DNA of 43,441 bases, from the NCBI GenBank assembly GCA_024102635.1, contig JAGFJO010000119.1:1-43441 (forward strand), given 5' to 3'. The notes below the pieces were generated by a model that worked only from the letters and a program-made list of their open reading frames with translations, had not been told where the DNA came from and did no database searches. Source of the stretch: Deltaproteobacteria bacterium. GTDB taxonomy: Bacteria > Bdellovibrionota_C > UBA2361 > JAGFJO01. A program made the position numbers and the translations under genes. Below, piece after piece: positions 18,851 through 28,041 of this stretch. Numbering within the stretch: position 1 is the stretch's first letter; the number at the start of each line of letters is the position of its first letter.

Positions 18851-20225
18851 ACCGGATCATTTCGAGGCAAAAGTACGCGATCTTGGGGCCGATATCTTTA
18901 GGATTATGGGCCGTGAGCAGCCCTCTGCCTTCAATCGCCGGGGAATAAGCGGAAAGCTGATGGAATGGTCGATGGGCAAGCCTGAACTAAAGGTAAATAT
19001 GTTCAGATTGGTGGATGTGCTGCCTACACTTAAGAGCGCCAAGTCGGTGGCGCGCCATGTCTCTGAATACCTTGAGAAACCGATTGCTGATCTGAGCCCG
19101 GCACTAGCCGTCGGACTCAAAGGTAAGCCTGGAATTCTCCGTTCCGCCCTGACGTCATCCATCGTCAAATTCTCTGTCCATGAGATGGCGCGGCAGTTTA
19201 TTGCGGGAGAATCGCCGGCCAAAGCTCTAAAGGCCCTGCGTCAGCTTAGAGACGAGGGAATGTGCTTCACCGTAGATCTCTTGGGGGAATATTGCGTCAG
19301 TGAAAAAGAGGCAGCAGCGTATCTTCACCGCTACCTAGAGGCGCTTGAAGTGTTCGGGCGGGAGGTGCCTAAGTGGGGATCGAGTAAGCCGCTTATGCCT
19401 GGGCATCCCGGGGAGATTAGCCCTGTTTGTATCTCAGTTAAGCTCAGCGCCCTTTATTCTCAATGCGGCCCGCTCAATTTTGAAAAAAGTGTTGCTATTC
19501 TGGGTGAACGGCTGGCTGCTATTGCGCGCGAGGCTCTTAAGCTCAACGCTCTGCTCTACGTGGACGCCGAAGACAGCGCGACGAATCCTATCATCTATAC
19601 GGTCTTTAAGAATGTGTTTTCCAAGGACGAGTTCGCCGCCTTTCCCTACCCCGGCATCGTTGTTCAAGCGTACGCTAAGAATTCGGAAGCTGTCTTGATG
19701 GATCTGCTTAAGTTTTCGAAAGAACGCGGCGCACCTATCGCGGTTCGGCTGGTAAAAGGAGCGTATTGGGACTTCGAGACAATTCTCAGCGCGCAAAACA
19801 ACTGGCCGTCTCCCCTCTTTGCCGATAAAGAGAGCACCGATGCCAACTTCGAGAAACTTTCAAGGGTCTTGATCGACAATATCGATCTTTGCCTTCCCGC
19901 TTTCGGCTCGCACAATATCCGTTCCCTTTCCCACGCCTGCTGCTATGCTGAAGAGAGCCGTGTTGATAAAAAACGGTACGAACTTCAGATGCTGTACGGC
20001 ATGGCTCAGCCGATAGCTTCCGCATTTAGTTCTAAAGGATATCTTGTAAGGCTCTACGTGCCATTGGGTGAAATACTGCCGGGCATGGGCTATCTTGTGC
20101 GCCGCTTACTAGAGAACACTTCCAATGAGTCCTTTCTGCGGCATACCTTTTTCGAAGAGAGCCAGATTGAGACCCTTTTACAAAGGCCGATTTCGAATGG
20201 ATTGATTGATTCCGATAGCGCGTAA
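18843..20225 (+). CDS. putA: Proline dehydrogenase (PutA-type PRODH half)
   Basis: 460 residues starting at GTG 18843, overlapping the upstream subunit gene by eight bases. The FAD-dependent enzyme oxidises proline to pyrroline-5-carboxylate. It has an alpha-helical N-terminal arm followed by the barrel, with YVDAED, IAVRLVKGAYWD, FGSHN and the end motif YLVRRLLENTSNESFLRHTF. The N-terminal region (SGKLMEWSM, FRLVDVLPTL) resembles the minimal bifunctional PutA of deltaproteobacteria, in which a P5C dehydrogenase follows in the same chain. Here the protein stops at the inter-domain boundary, and the missing half is encoded at 21765-23351. It is the third gene of the mcc operon. Confidence 0.94.
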   Translation: MTEPDHFEAKVRDLGADIFRIMGREQPSAFNRRGISGKLMEWSMGKPELKVNMFRLVDVLPTLKSAKSVARHVSEYLEKPIADLSPALAVGLKGKPGILRSALTSSIVKFSVHEMARQFIAGESPAKALKALRQLRDEGMCFTVDLLGEYCVSEKEAAAYLHRYLEALEVFGREVPKWGSSKPLMPGHPGEISPVCISVKLSALYSQCGPLNFEKSVAILGERLAAIAREALKLNALLYVDAEDSATNPIIYTVFKNVFSKDEFAAFPYPGIVVQAYAKNSEAVLMDLLKFSKERGAPIAVRLVKGAYWDFETILSAQNNWPSPLFADKESTDANFEKLSRVLIDNIDLCLPAFGSHNIRSLSHACCYAEESRVDKKRYELQMLYGMAQPIASAFSSKGYLVRLYVPLGEILPGMGYLVRRLLENTSNESFLRHTFFEESQIETLLQRPISNGLIDSDSA

Positions 20226-20454
20226 TCAAAGGCGGGAAAAGAAAATTTTCCGCAGAGGCCGGCGAGTTCAGCGCGAGGGAGAAAGTCCCTTCCCGTTCTG
20301 CGTGTTCTGAAACTTTGCGGTTGAAAGGCCTTCTGTGGGCTCCACCCTATATCTCAAAAGTGCTCACAGAGAGGTTGCGTATATTCTCCGCTCCCGGCGC
20401 TCTCTTCATGAAATTTTCTCTATGTAATTGCGCCGGGCTATATTATCCTCTTTG

Positions 20455-21141
20455 ATGATTATGCAGCGGCATTCTCATACTTCCAGGTTCAATCTTCAGG
20501 AACCACTTCAGGGGCCGGCGGACTTCTCATCCCTCATGATTAGGCGATTGTGGAATCGATCTCATGAGCTGAACGTAGATCTTGGCCTGCACTATGCAGC
20601 AATTGAAAATCTGGCCCATTATGCCGGGTTTTGCGATATAGCTCTGCAGAACATTACCGGATCGGATAAACAGAACTTCGGCGGAGGACTGCTCGGCCAA
20701 ACGAGATTGTCTGCTCGCCTCTGCCTTATGGGAGTTGACCCGCTGAGACGCTCAATCGTAGCGCTTCAGCGTTCCTGCAGTTTTGACAGCGATTTATCGG
20801 CAGCTCCTAGCAGCTGGGACGAGATCTATCAAATTCAGCTCAATGCTTGGAAGAAACTCGGCCCTCTCTCGGCCACCCGAGCGCGCGAGCTGTTGGTGGA
20901 TCGAATCAAAATGTTCGATTGCGAAGTAATCTCTGAGGCCGCACGGACAATTGTTACAGTCCAAAGGATTTTCGAGCGCGATTTGGAGCTCCTATCTTCA
21001 AGCAGAGACTCCGCCGTCATCGGACGCGCCAAAGAACGGCTGAATTCCGTTGCTGGAGCCGATGCATCAATAAACCAGTTCAATAGGCACATTCCCTTGG
21101 CAGCCAGGGAGCTCGGCCTTGAAAAGATTCCGGGCGAATAA
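20455..21141 (+). CDS. Hypothetical cytoplasmic protein between the two proline-catabolic genes
   Basis: 228 residues from ATG 20455 (ATG 20461 is equally possible; an upstream TTG at 20428 is less likely). No signal peptide or membrane helix is visible. The sequence is mainly helical, with the most patterned region at about 100-205 (alternating Leu/Ile/Val and Arg/Glu), and it carries four cysteines. I do not recognise a family. About 230 bases separate it from the proline dehydrogenase, so an independent promoter is likely. Confidence 0.65.
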   Translation: MIMQRHSHTSRFNLQEPLQGPADFSSLMIRRLWNRSHELNVDLGLHYAAIENLAHYAGFCDIALQNITGSDKQNFGGGLLGQTRLSARLCLMGVDPLRRSIVALQRSCSFDSDLSAAPSSWDEIYQIQLNAWKKLGPLSATRARELLVDRIKMFDCEVISEAARTIVTVQRIFERDLELLSSSRDSAVIGRAKERLNSVAGADASINQFNRHIPLAARELGLEKIPGE

Positions 21142-21177
21142 GCTATTCATTGCTCTCAATTGGTTTTTCTAAGTGTC

Positions 21178-21206
21178 TTGCTCTTGTCGTTGCGAATGCG
21201 TAGATT
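21178..21206 (+). promoter_or_regulatory. Candidate promoter for the glycine-zipper lipoprotein
   Basis: TTGCTC (21178-21183), a 17-base spacer and TAGATT (21201-21206) precede the ATG at 21231. The predicted leader is about 18 bases, and no clear ribosome-binding site is present. Confidence 0.35.
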
Positions 21207-21230
21207 CTTTTCATCGGTGCGGTAGACAGC

Positions 21231-21671
21231 ATGAAATTTCACTTATTAACCTTTCTAATTGCAACACAAATACTCGCTACCGGCTGTTCCTCGTTATTGA
21301 CCTCCGAATCTGAGCCGATGCTTCTTCAGGAGGGGCTAGTCGACTCAAATCTTATTCAGCTGCAGGAGACCGACAAGGATGAATGCTTACAAGCCGCCGA
21401 TATTCAAGTCACAGCCCGCAAGCCGTGGCCCTTCATTCTTGAACACGCAGCTCTGGGAGCGGTTATTGGCTCGGCGACCGGTGCCGTCAGCGGCTCGATC
21501 TTCGGTGAGGTCGGCGAAAGTGTCGCATCGGGAGCTGCCGTCGGAACTCTGGTCGGAACAGTGCAAAGCATCATGGACTTGAATCGCCGGACCCCTTCTT
21601 ATGAGAGATTCGTGGAGCATTGTTTGCATCAGAAAGGATATCAAGTTATCGGCTGGCAAGACCCGGAGTAA
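21231..21671 (+). CDS. Glycine-zipper outer-membrane-type lipoprotein
   Basis: 146 residues. The N-terminus is a lipoprotein signal with lipobox LATGC (lipidated Cys19). The centre (about 80-115) is a glycine zipper, with small residues spaced along GAVIGSATGAVSGSIFG and GAAVGTLVG, which typically packs as membrane-inserted helical hairpins. The C-terminus has the pattern YERFVEHCLHQKGYQVIGW, common at the end of small envelope lipoproteins of this class. Its precise role is unknown, probably envelope structure or stress. It is a short single-gene unit between the unknown gene and the P5C dehydrogenase. Confidence 0.85.
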   Translation: MKFHLLTFLIATQILATGCSSLLTSESEPMLLQEGLVDSNLIQLQETDKDECLQAADIQVTARKPWPFILEHAALGAVIGSATGAVSGSIFGEVGESVASGAAVGTLVGTVQSIMDLNRRTPSYERFVEHCLHQKGYQVIGWQDPE

Positions 21672-21764
21672 CAATTCGCTCCCCTTATCTGCTGCTACAT
21701 GACCAGTGTCCGCTAGTCCCAACTTGCGGTGAGTCCAAATTTGGTTGATGATCATAGTGTCGCT

Positions 21765-23351
21765 ATGAGTCCACAATTCAAAAACGAACCTGCTTTAGAC
21801 TTTAGTGTCGAAGCCAACCGCAGAAAATTTGCGCTTGCTCTGGAGTCCGTTCAGAAACATCTGGAGGGGGGGCGCTACTGCGCCATGCCGATCATTAGTG
21901 GCGCCGAGATCGCAACAACTAGAAGCGTGAAAAGCATCGATCCTTCAGAGGTTGATTGCATCCTCGGGCAGGTACAGTTTGCATCGCCCGATCACGTAGA
22001 TCAGACGCTCCATGTTTTGAGCACGGAGGGGCGCCGTTGGCAGTTAACTCCGTGGCAGGATCGAATAGCAATCATACGAAAGGCCGCGTCACTTATTTCG
22101 CAAAGACGCTTGGAATTGGCGGCGCTAATCGTGAGGGAGGTCGGGAAGCCATGGCGGGAGGCGGATGCCGACGTCACGGAAGCGATAGATTTTTGCAATT
22201 ACTATAGCGCCGAGGCGGAGCTTGCCGCTCATCCTCGTGAGCTGATGCAGATTCCCGGAGAGAATAACATCTATTTCTATAAGCCGCGCGGGCTGGCTGC
22301 TGTCATTGCACCTTGGAACTTTCCGCTGGCGATTGCATGCGGAATGACGGTGGCTTCACTTATCTGTGGCAATCCGACTATCCTGAAGCCGGCCGAGCAG
22401 TCTAGTTTGGTAGCGTTTAAATTCGCCCACATTTTGCTGGAGTCCGGCGTGCCGCCCTATGCATTTGCATTCCTGCCGGGCTATGGGGAGGAGATTGGGG
22501 CGCAACTAGTTTCCGATCCAAGAGTTTCGCTAATCTGCTTTACCGGCTCTAAGGCGGTAGGACTAGAGATTCTGAAAACAAGTTCACAGGTACTGCCTAA
22601 TCAGTCGCTCATCAAACGCGCAATAGTGGAGCTTGGCGGCAAGAACTGCATCATCGTGGATGAAGATGCCGACCTTGATGAAGCTATAAAGGGTGTTCTT
22701 TATTCGGCATTCGGATATTCCGGCCAGAAGTGTTCCGCCTGTTCAAGAGTGGTGGCTGTCGGAGCTATTTATAAGCCCTTTTTAGAGCGGCTTCGCGAAG
22801 CGGCTTCGGACATTATTATCGGCAAGGCCAAAGATCCCGCAACGTTTGTCGGGCCGGTAATAGACAGTGAAGCGCAGCAACGGATCAATGCGGTAATAGA
22901 GCGTGCCGATCATGAATGTGTGCTGCACTATAAAACAGATTCCCTTCCTACCGGCGGCTGCTTCGTAGCGCCCACGATTTACCGTGATGTAAGCTTAAGC
23001 AGTTCGATTTGGAAAGAGGAGATATTCGGTCCGGTTTTAGCATGCCGCCATGCCGCGAGTTTCGATGAAGCATTGAGTGTCGCCAATGATTCGCAGTATG
23101 CACTTACCGGCGGCCTATACAGCCGCAGTCCCGGAAACATCCGGCGGGCATACAGCGAACTTGAAGCGGGCAATATCTATATCAATCGAGGCTGCACTGG
23201 AGCGCTTGTATGCAGGCAGCCCTTCGGCGGTTATAAACTCTCGGGGGTTGGTTCGAAGGCAGGCGGACCAGACTATCTGCTTCAATTTATGGAGCCAGTC
23301 GTAGTAACGGAAAACACCATGCGCAGAGGCTTTGCGCCCGATCAAGTTTAG
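21765..23351 (+). CDS. L-glutamate gamma-semialdehyde (P5C) dehydrogenase, PutA-type half
   Basis: 528 residues from ATG 21765 (an in-frame GTG at 21729 would add 12 residues). It is an aldehyde dehydrogenase that oxidises glutamate semialdehyde to glutamate with NAD. Catalytic Glu289 (VELGGK) and Cys323 (SGQKCSACSR) are visible, as is the substrate-binding Asn in APWNFPLA. The motifs GGKNCIIVDEDADLDEA and QKCSACSR separate P5C dehydrogenases from other ALDHs. The N-terminus (NEPALDFSVEANRRKF) resembles the inter-domain linker of bifunctional PutA rather than the start of a classical RocA. It completes the pathway begun by the proline dehydrogenase at 18843. Confidence 0.93.
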   Translation: MSPQFKNEPALDFSVEANRRKFALALESVQKHLEGGRYCAMPIISGAEIATTRSVKSIDPSEVDCILGQVQFASPDHVDQTLHVLSTEGRRWQLTPWQDRIAIIRKAASLISQRRLELAALIVREVGKPWREADADVTEAIDFCNYYSAEAELAAHPRELMQIPGENNIYFYKPRGLAAVIAPWNFPLAIACGMTVASLICGNPTILKPAEQSSLVAFKFAHILLESGVPPYAFAFLPGYGEEIGAQLVSDPRVSLICFTGSKAVGLEILKTSSQVLPNQSLIKRAIVELGGKNCIIVDEDADLDEAIKGVLYSAFGYSGQKCSACSRVVAVGAIYKPFLERLREAASDIIIGKAKDPATFVGPVIDSEAQQRINAVIERADHECVLHYKTDSLPTGGCFVAPTIYRDVSLSSSIWKEEIFGPVLACRHAASFDEALSVANDSQYALTGGLYSRSPGNIRRAYSELEAGNIYINRGCTGALVCRQPFGGYKLSGVGSKAGGPDYLLQFMEPVVVTENTMRRGFAPDQV

Positions 23352-23448
23352 GTTGCGGGATAAGAGCCCGGTATCTTTTGATTTGTTTCCCCACCCCCCT
23401 ACTTCGGCGACCGCAATCAGGAGTTGGTGGTTTTGCTTCGCATTGCTC

Positions 23449-23476
23449 TTGTAAACCCACCAAGCGCTGGTAAAAT
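23449..23476 (+). promoter_or_regulatory. Candidate promoter placed 11 bases before the start codon of the 682-residue protein
   Basis: TTGTAA (23449-23454), a 16-base spacer and TAAAAT (23471-23476). The ATG at 23488 lies only 11 bases beyond the -10 box, so the mRNA leader would be about five bases. No ribosome-binding site is visible. Confidence 0.4.
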
Positions 23477-23487
23477 CTAGCTCATAC

Positions 23488-25536
23488 ATGCACAGAAACT
23501 TACCCAATCCACAAGGTCATAACTTTGATCCCTCGAACGACCCGGACTTGTCTATGCCGCAGTTGTCACAGTCTGGATTGACACCCGCACTTCCCGCTCT
23601 TCGCCGCGCGTTATCCCTTGAGACTATCTTAGAAACATCCGATCTACTTGACTCTCAAAAATTTGAAACCGCGCATTACTTTGGCAGCGATTGCACACTC
23701 GAGGTTGAGGATGATCCGGACTTGGCTCTGCAATCAGATGCCCTTTACTATGAGATCTTCCGCGGATCGCTGCGCGACGCCATCGAGCAAAATTCCCATA
23801 TTATAAACCGTCCTGGAACCGATAGAGCGGAACCTTTGGTGGTGTTACTGAGAGACGCTTTTGAACATTGGGTTGAGCGGCCTACATTCGTTATTGAATA
23901 TTGCCGGCAGATTCTTGAGGCGTTTTCATCGACATCCGCCCTTATTCGCGAGCAGATATCAGACGTCGCGGAAAGAGCCTTTTTCGAAGCCGGAGAGCTT
24001 CAGGATCCGGCGAATATAGTACAGTTAGTGCCTTATTGTGAGCGCGGGTTCTTCATCCGCAACGATGTGTGCTCCGTGTTGCACAGCGTTGCCACGGCGC
24101 AGCTCTCCAGCGGGGAAGAACTTACCTCTTTAGTAAGGATGCTGGAACATCCGGCCTTTGTATGGTTCAAGAAGCAATTTGCATTGGATAGCGATTTCAA
24201 AGAGCACTACAAATCGGAGCTGATTAGGAACTTAGGGCTGCTGACTCATGACGGGATTTGCAATCGGCCGGAGCAGATCGGATATTTTGCCGAGCTTTTC
24301 GGGCTAGATAGATTTATGGAAAGCGAGCAGTTCCTTGACGAGCTTGGAAGCGCAATAGGCCTGAAACTCGAGTACGGCCGTTTCGCCGACCTCGACCGCT
24401 GGATCGCTCTACTACCAAGGGAGGAACACAACCCGGAGGAGTTTACCAAAGGAGCGCAGGCTCTGCTTAGGCAGTTGCGAGGACCAGCCGAAGATGCGGT
24501 ACTTAGCGCAGCGAGCGCTGGAAGGGTCGAGCTGTTTAAAGCCGCAGATCTGGTTATAGATCTTTGCTGTGATCCTCAATTTCGCAGTGATTCCAGACTG
24601 CGAGAAGCGGTGATAGACGGCACTCTTGAAATCCTTGATCGCCGTAACGGAGTGATTGATGCAGATCTCCCCGCTACGCTCCTTAATCCAAAGATGCGTT
24701 CAGTAGTATTTCAGAACGCAGAAATCGCCGCTGCCGTTCGCTCACAATTAATGCGTATGGTCCACCAGAACAATCGTCATATCAGGGAATGTCTGCACCG
24801 GTTCAATCGAAATCCGGTGCTTCTTTCGCGGGAGGAGGAGTCGGCAGTTTACTCTCAGCTTAAGAGCATAAGCAGAGCGCATAATGGCTTGAATTCGGTT
24901 GCTAAGGCGTTCGGCATGAGCGACCTACTGTCGAAAAGTGAACCTATCACTCCGCTTCGCACACGGTTGTTAGCACTCGGATATAGTGATCCCTTCGCGC
25001 CAATTGATCACAATCAAAGGAAGCCGGTTTCGCGTCTTGCTTGGAACCAGTATTTCAAACTTGCTCAGCTTCTATTATCCGGCAATGAAACGACCGAGGC
25101 CTCGCAGATGGCGGTTCAACTCAGGCATTTGTTAACCCGAGTACCACTAGACAACCTGGATTTTATGCGCAAGCTTAGCGCCGTTGAGCGAATTCATGCT
25201 TCAATCAAGCCGGAGGGCAGTGACAAAGCAGAGCATTTCGAGAGAATCTTGGCCTATCGGCTGGGGTTGGGAATTTTGGATCCGTTGGTACTTGAATCTG
25301 CTATAGACGTAGCGACCGTTAGGGAATACTGCGGGGATGTGTTGAAGGCGCAACCCTTCAAAAATCTGGCGCGCGCGCTTATGCGCGGCATGGAATTGTT
25401 TCGCTTACCGCGCAGCTCGCCATCGGCTCTTTCAACAGCGTCATTTAACATCCGGGTGGCCTTATCGGAGTGCGCAAAGTTTTTGAAGGTCGAAAGTGAG
25501 GAGCTTGATAAGAGCACCGCTTTATGTGGAATGTGA
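23488..25536 (+). CDS. Large hypothetical helical protein
   Basis: 682 residues with no signal peptide, membrane helix or recognised domain. The first 45 residues are polar and proline-containing, probably disordered. The rest is predicted by eye to be almost all alpha-helical, with irregular Leu/Ala-rich segments like helical-repeat (ARM/TPR-like) scaffolds. No repeat register is clear enough to name. No catalytic motif is seen. It is preceded by a promoter-like pair and followed by an inverted repeat (25552-25581), so it is probably a single-gene unit just ahead of the signalling operon. Cytoplasmic location is inferred. Confidence 0.75.
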   Translation: MHRNLPNPQGHNFDPSNDPDLSMPQLSQSGLTPALPALRRALSLETILETSDLLDSQKFETAHYFGSDCTLEVEDDPDLALQSDALYYEIFRGSLRDAIEQNSHIINRPGTDRAEPLVVLLRDAFEHWVERPTFVIEYCRQILEAFSSTSALIREQISDVAERAFFEAGELQDPANIVQLVPYCERGFFIRNDVCSVLHSVATAQLSSGEELTSLVRMLEHPAFVWFKKQFALDSDFKEHYKSELIRNLGLLTHDGICNRPEQIGYFAELFGLDRFMESEQFLDELGSAIGLKLEYGRFADLDRWIALLPREEHNPEEFTKGAQALLRQLRGPAEDAVLSAASAGRVELFKAADLVIDLCCDPQFRSDSRLREAVIDGTLEILDRRNGVIDADLPATLLNPKMRSVVFQNAEIAAAVRSQLMRMVHQNNRHIRECLHRFNRNPVLLSREEESAVYSQLKSISRAHNGLNSVAKAFGMSDLLSKSEPITPLRTRLLALGYSDPFAPIDHNQRKPVSRLAWNQYFKLAQLLLSGNETTEASQMAVQLRHLLTRVPLDNLDFMRKLSAVERIHASIKPEGSDKAEHFERILAYRLGLGILDPLVLESAIDVATVREYCGDVLKAQPFKNLARALMRGMELFRLPRSSPSALSTASFNIRVALSECAKFLKVESEELDKSTALCGM

Positions 25537-25551
25537 CCCCGCCTCGAGATC

Positions 25552-25581
25552 TAGTGTCCTGTCGAGCCAGTCCCGACACTA
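25552..25581. repeat. Inverted repeat downstream of the 682-residue protein gene
   Basis: TAGTGTC (25552-25558) and GACACTA (25575-25581) are perfect seven-base inverted arms around a 16-base loop. An alternative inner stem TGTCG/CGACA is also possible. It could be a weak terminator or a protein-binding site. No T-run follows. Confidence 0.45.
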
Positions 25582-25661
25582 ACTAAAATACCGTTTGCAG
25601 TAGAACCGCGGGCCGCCGTGCGGCTATGCCATTATTTTCACTTAGTCTTTAGGGGGCCGGT

Positions 25662-25778
25662 ATGAAATTTAGTTATAGATTATCCCCTTCAAATAACTCG
25701 GTTTTTCGCAATTCAGGGGTAAAGGAATCTGGCAGAAATGTCGACTCTTCATTTGGGAAGGACTGCCCTTCAAACTAA
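25662..25778 (+). CDS. Possible 38-residue leader or small protein ahead of the kinase operon
   Basis: ATG 25662 is preceded by AGGGGG at 25651-25656, five bases upstream, a better ribosome-binding site than the kinase itself has. The frame runs 38 codons to TAA and ends 18 bases before the kinase ATG. The peptide is Ser/Asn-rich (begins MKFSYRLSPSNNS) with no signal or membrane segment. It could be a leader that couples translation of the kinase, or a chance frame. No homology is recognised. Confidence 0.35.
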   Translation: MKFSYRLSPSNNSVFRNSGVKESGRNVDSSFGKDCPSN

Positions 25779-25796
25779 AAAAAGCGACGTGCGAAT

Positions 25797-28010
25797 ATGA
25801 CAGGTAAGAAGTCTCGCATTACTCAGGTAATGGAGCGATTCTCTCTCGGCATCCCCGCGCCGACCGGTGACGGTGTAGAAAGAGTGGTGCGGATGATAGA
25901 GAACGGTGACGAGGCCCGGCGCATCTACTCAGCCATTGCGGAGTGTGCCGCTAATACACCAGGTGTGGCTGGCGCCGCACTATACCTGCCATCGGATAGA
26001 CTCAACAATGAGCAGGAGATTATTGCGTCAGTCGGCGATTTCAATGCCGAAAGCGATGAATCAAGGGCGCGAATAACGTCGAGTCTTTCGCTGCAGTCTG
26101 CTTCCTCGCAGATGCATAAATCAGTATCCGGCGACTACAACTACTTCGATATTATTTGCCTGGGCGCTGCCATGGGAACTCTCGCGGTCATCGCACCAAA
26201 AAGCTTGTCAAACGAAGCATCGCAAAAGTTAACACAGCTTGCGTTCTACGGCGGCATTGTGTTCGAGAGGACGCGCTTGTCCAGCACACTGCAGCACTTT
26301 TTAGACCGCGTTCAGATATTGAACGAACTTAATCAGCTCATTGCAAGCAACGTCGGCCTACAAAGAATCGTAAAGAGCCTGGCAAAAGAGAGCGCTTTTC
26401 GTTTCGCAGCCGATCTCTCCATCACCTTCCTTCTGGATGAAGAGAGAAAAGCTTTAGAGACAAAAGGCGGCTACGGTTGTGCTCCAAATTTGATCCCGAA
26501 GGCCATCCCGCTGGGACCAGGTATCCTAGGACAGGTCATGCAGCTGGGCGGCCACCTTTCGATGTCCAACCTGTCGAATCACTCCAACCACGGCTTGGCT
26601 TTTTTGGAAGATCTGGGAATCCGGGCCATCGATGTATGTAGCCTGGAGGTTCGCGGAGAGCCGTTAGGGGCTATCTTGATCGGGTTCAAGCGCGATCACA
26701 CTATTTCGAAGGACGATCTAACCAAATTCGAAGAGTTCTGTCAGGGCGCGGCAGTGGCGATTCTGAATGCCCGTACTCAGGAACAGGTTGCCGCATACAC
26801 GGAAAAATTGGAGGACCTGGTAAATCAGAGAACCGCCGATCTTGCGGTTCAAACGGCTCGCGCTGAGGAAGCAAATCAGGCAAAATCACAGTTTCTGGCC
26901 AACATGAGTCATGAGCTCAGGACACCACTGACAGCGATCGTCGGCTACTCCAGTGTTTTATCGGATGGGATATTCGGTCCACTCAATGACAAACAACTTG
27001 ATGCGCTCAACGCCGTCACCCGCTCCAGTGAACACCTCAAAAATCTCATTGATGACGTTCTTAATCTGGCCCGTATCGAGTCAGGGAAAGAGGAGCCGGA
27101 ACCCACAAAGGTGCCTCTAAAGGATCTTCTTGCACAGGCACATAAATTGATGCTGCAAACCGCAATTGGCAAGTCCATCTCATTGGAACCGGTCAAACTG
27201 GCTGACGAGGTAGCCAAGGCCCATCTCTATTGTGACCATAAGCACATTCATCAGATCATAATAAACCTGATGTCAAATGCGGTTAAGTACACACCCAAAG
27301 GCGGCAAGGTGTGGATTAACGCGGAGCTTCTGGTCGACAAGGCCAAGATCTCTATAAGCGATTCGGGTGTGGGCGTCCCGCCGCACAAGCTGGCAAAACT
27401 ATTCGAACGCTTCGAACGGGGAGAAGACGCATACAGCAAAAGCCAAGAAGGTACGGGAATCGGGCTCAACTTGACGCAGCGGCTTGTTGAGCTGAACGGC
27501 GGCAAAATAGGTGTAGAAAGCCGGGTGGGCCAAGGGTCCACATTCTGGATAATGATGCCGCTTGCCAGCAATGATTCCGTGTCTATTACTCAAAGCGATA
27601 CAGCTGAACTGCGGTTCAGGCTCGACGGGCTCACCACGCTAGTGGTGGATGACAACTTTGACACCTGCGAGGTATTGAAGCACATTTTGGCTTCAGCGGG
27701 TGCAAGCGTTAAGGTAGCTCACTCGGTAAAAGAAGGTATTAAAGAGCTTGGTGAAGCTCTTCCTGACCTAGTCCTTACAGACCTCGCCATGCCGGGAGAG
27801 AACGGGCTCTCGCTTATAAAGCATATAAGAGGGAATTCCGAGGATGTGAGGAGGATCCCTATAATAGTTCTTAGTGCCTGCGCTTTTGACAGCGATAAGC
27901 AGGCGGCATTACAAGCAGGGGCCTCGCTTTTTATGCCGAAGCCTTTTAAGCCTAATGAAATTGTAAAGAATGTTCGACAACTTACATTGAACAATGCGAT
28001 GCAAGGATAA
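25797..28010 (+). CDS. Hybrid sensor histidine kinase (GAF-type sensor, HisKA, HATPase, receiver)
   Basis: 737 residues, cytoplasmic (no membrane helix). Residues about 20-340 look like two GAF-type sensor regions, and a coiled-coil segment (about 325-365) leads to the kinase core. The phospho-acceptor is His372 in NMSHELRTPL. The ATPase domain shows the N box (INLMSNAVKYTPKGG), G1 (ISDSGVGVP) and G2 (GTGIGLNL). A C-terminal receiver (about 612-735) has Asp662 in LTDLAMPG and the conserved Lys in PKPFKP. It probably senses an intracellular signal and passes phosphate within itself or to the receiver encoded two genes downstream. First main gene of a three-gene unit. Confidence 0.95.
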   Translation: MTGKKSRITQVMERFSLGIPAPTGDGVERVVRMIENGDEARRIYSAIAECAANTPGVAGAALYLPSDRLNNEQEIIASVGDFNAESDESRARITSSLSLQSASSQMHKSVSGDYNYFDIICLGAAMGTLAVIAPKSLSNEASQKLTQLAFYGGIVFERTRLSSTLQHFLDRVQILNELNQLIASNVGLQRIVKSLAKESAFRFAADLSITFLLDEERKALETKGGYGCAPNLIPKAIPLGPGILGQVMQLGGHLSMSNLSNHSNHGLAFLEDLGIRAIDVCSLEVRGEPLGAILIGFKRDHTISKDDLTKFEEFCQGAAVAILNARTQEQVAAYTEKLEDLVNQRTADLAVQTARAEEANQAKSQFLANMSHELRTPLTAIVGYSSVLSDGIFGPLNDKQLDALNAVTRSSEHLKNLIDDVLNLARIESGKEEPEPTKVPLKDLLAQAHKLMLQTAIGKSISLEPVKLADEVAKAHLYCDHKHIHQIIINLMSNAVKYTPKGGKVWINAELLVDKAKISISDSGVGVPPHKLAKLFERFERGEDAYSKSQEGTGIGLNLTQRLVELNGGKIGVESRVGQGSTFWIMMPLASNDSVSITQSDTAELRFRLDGLTTLVVDDNFDTCEVLKHILASAGASVKVAHSVKEGIKELGEALPDLVLTDLAMPGENGLSLIKHIRGNSEDVRRIPIIVLSACAFDSDKQAALQAGASLFMPKPFKPNEIVKNVRQLTLNNAMQG

Positions 28011-28041
28011 GCGCAAGGTAACCGTTACTTAAGGGGAGATT

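Noticed and set aside
20232..20253. Hairpin after the proline dehydrogenase as a terminator
   Set aside because: The stem has a bulge and no T-run follows, so it is too weak to call.
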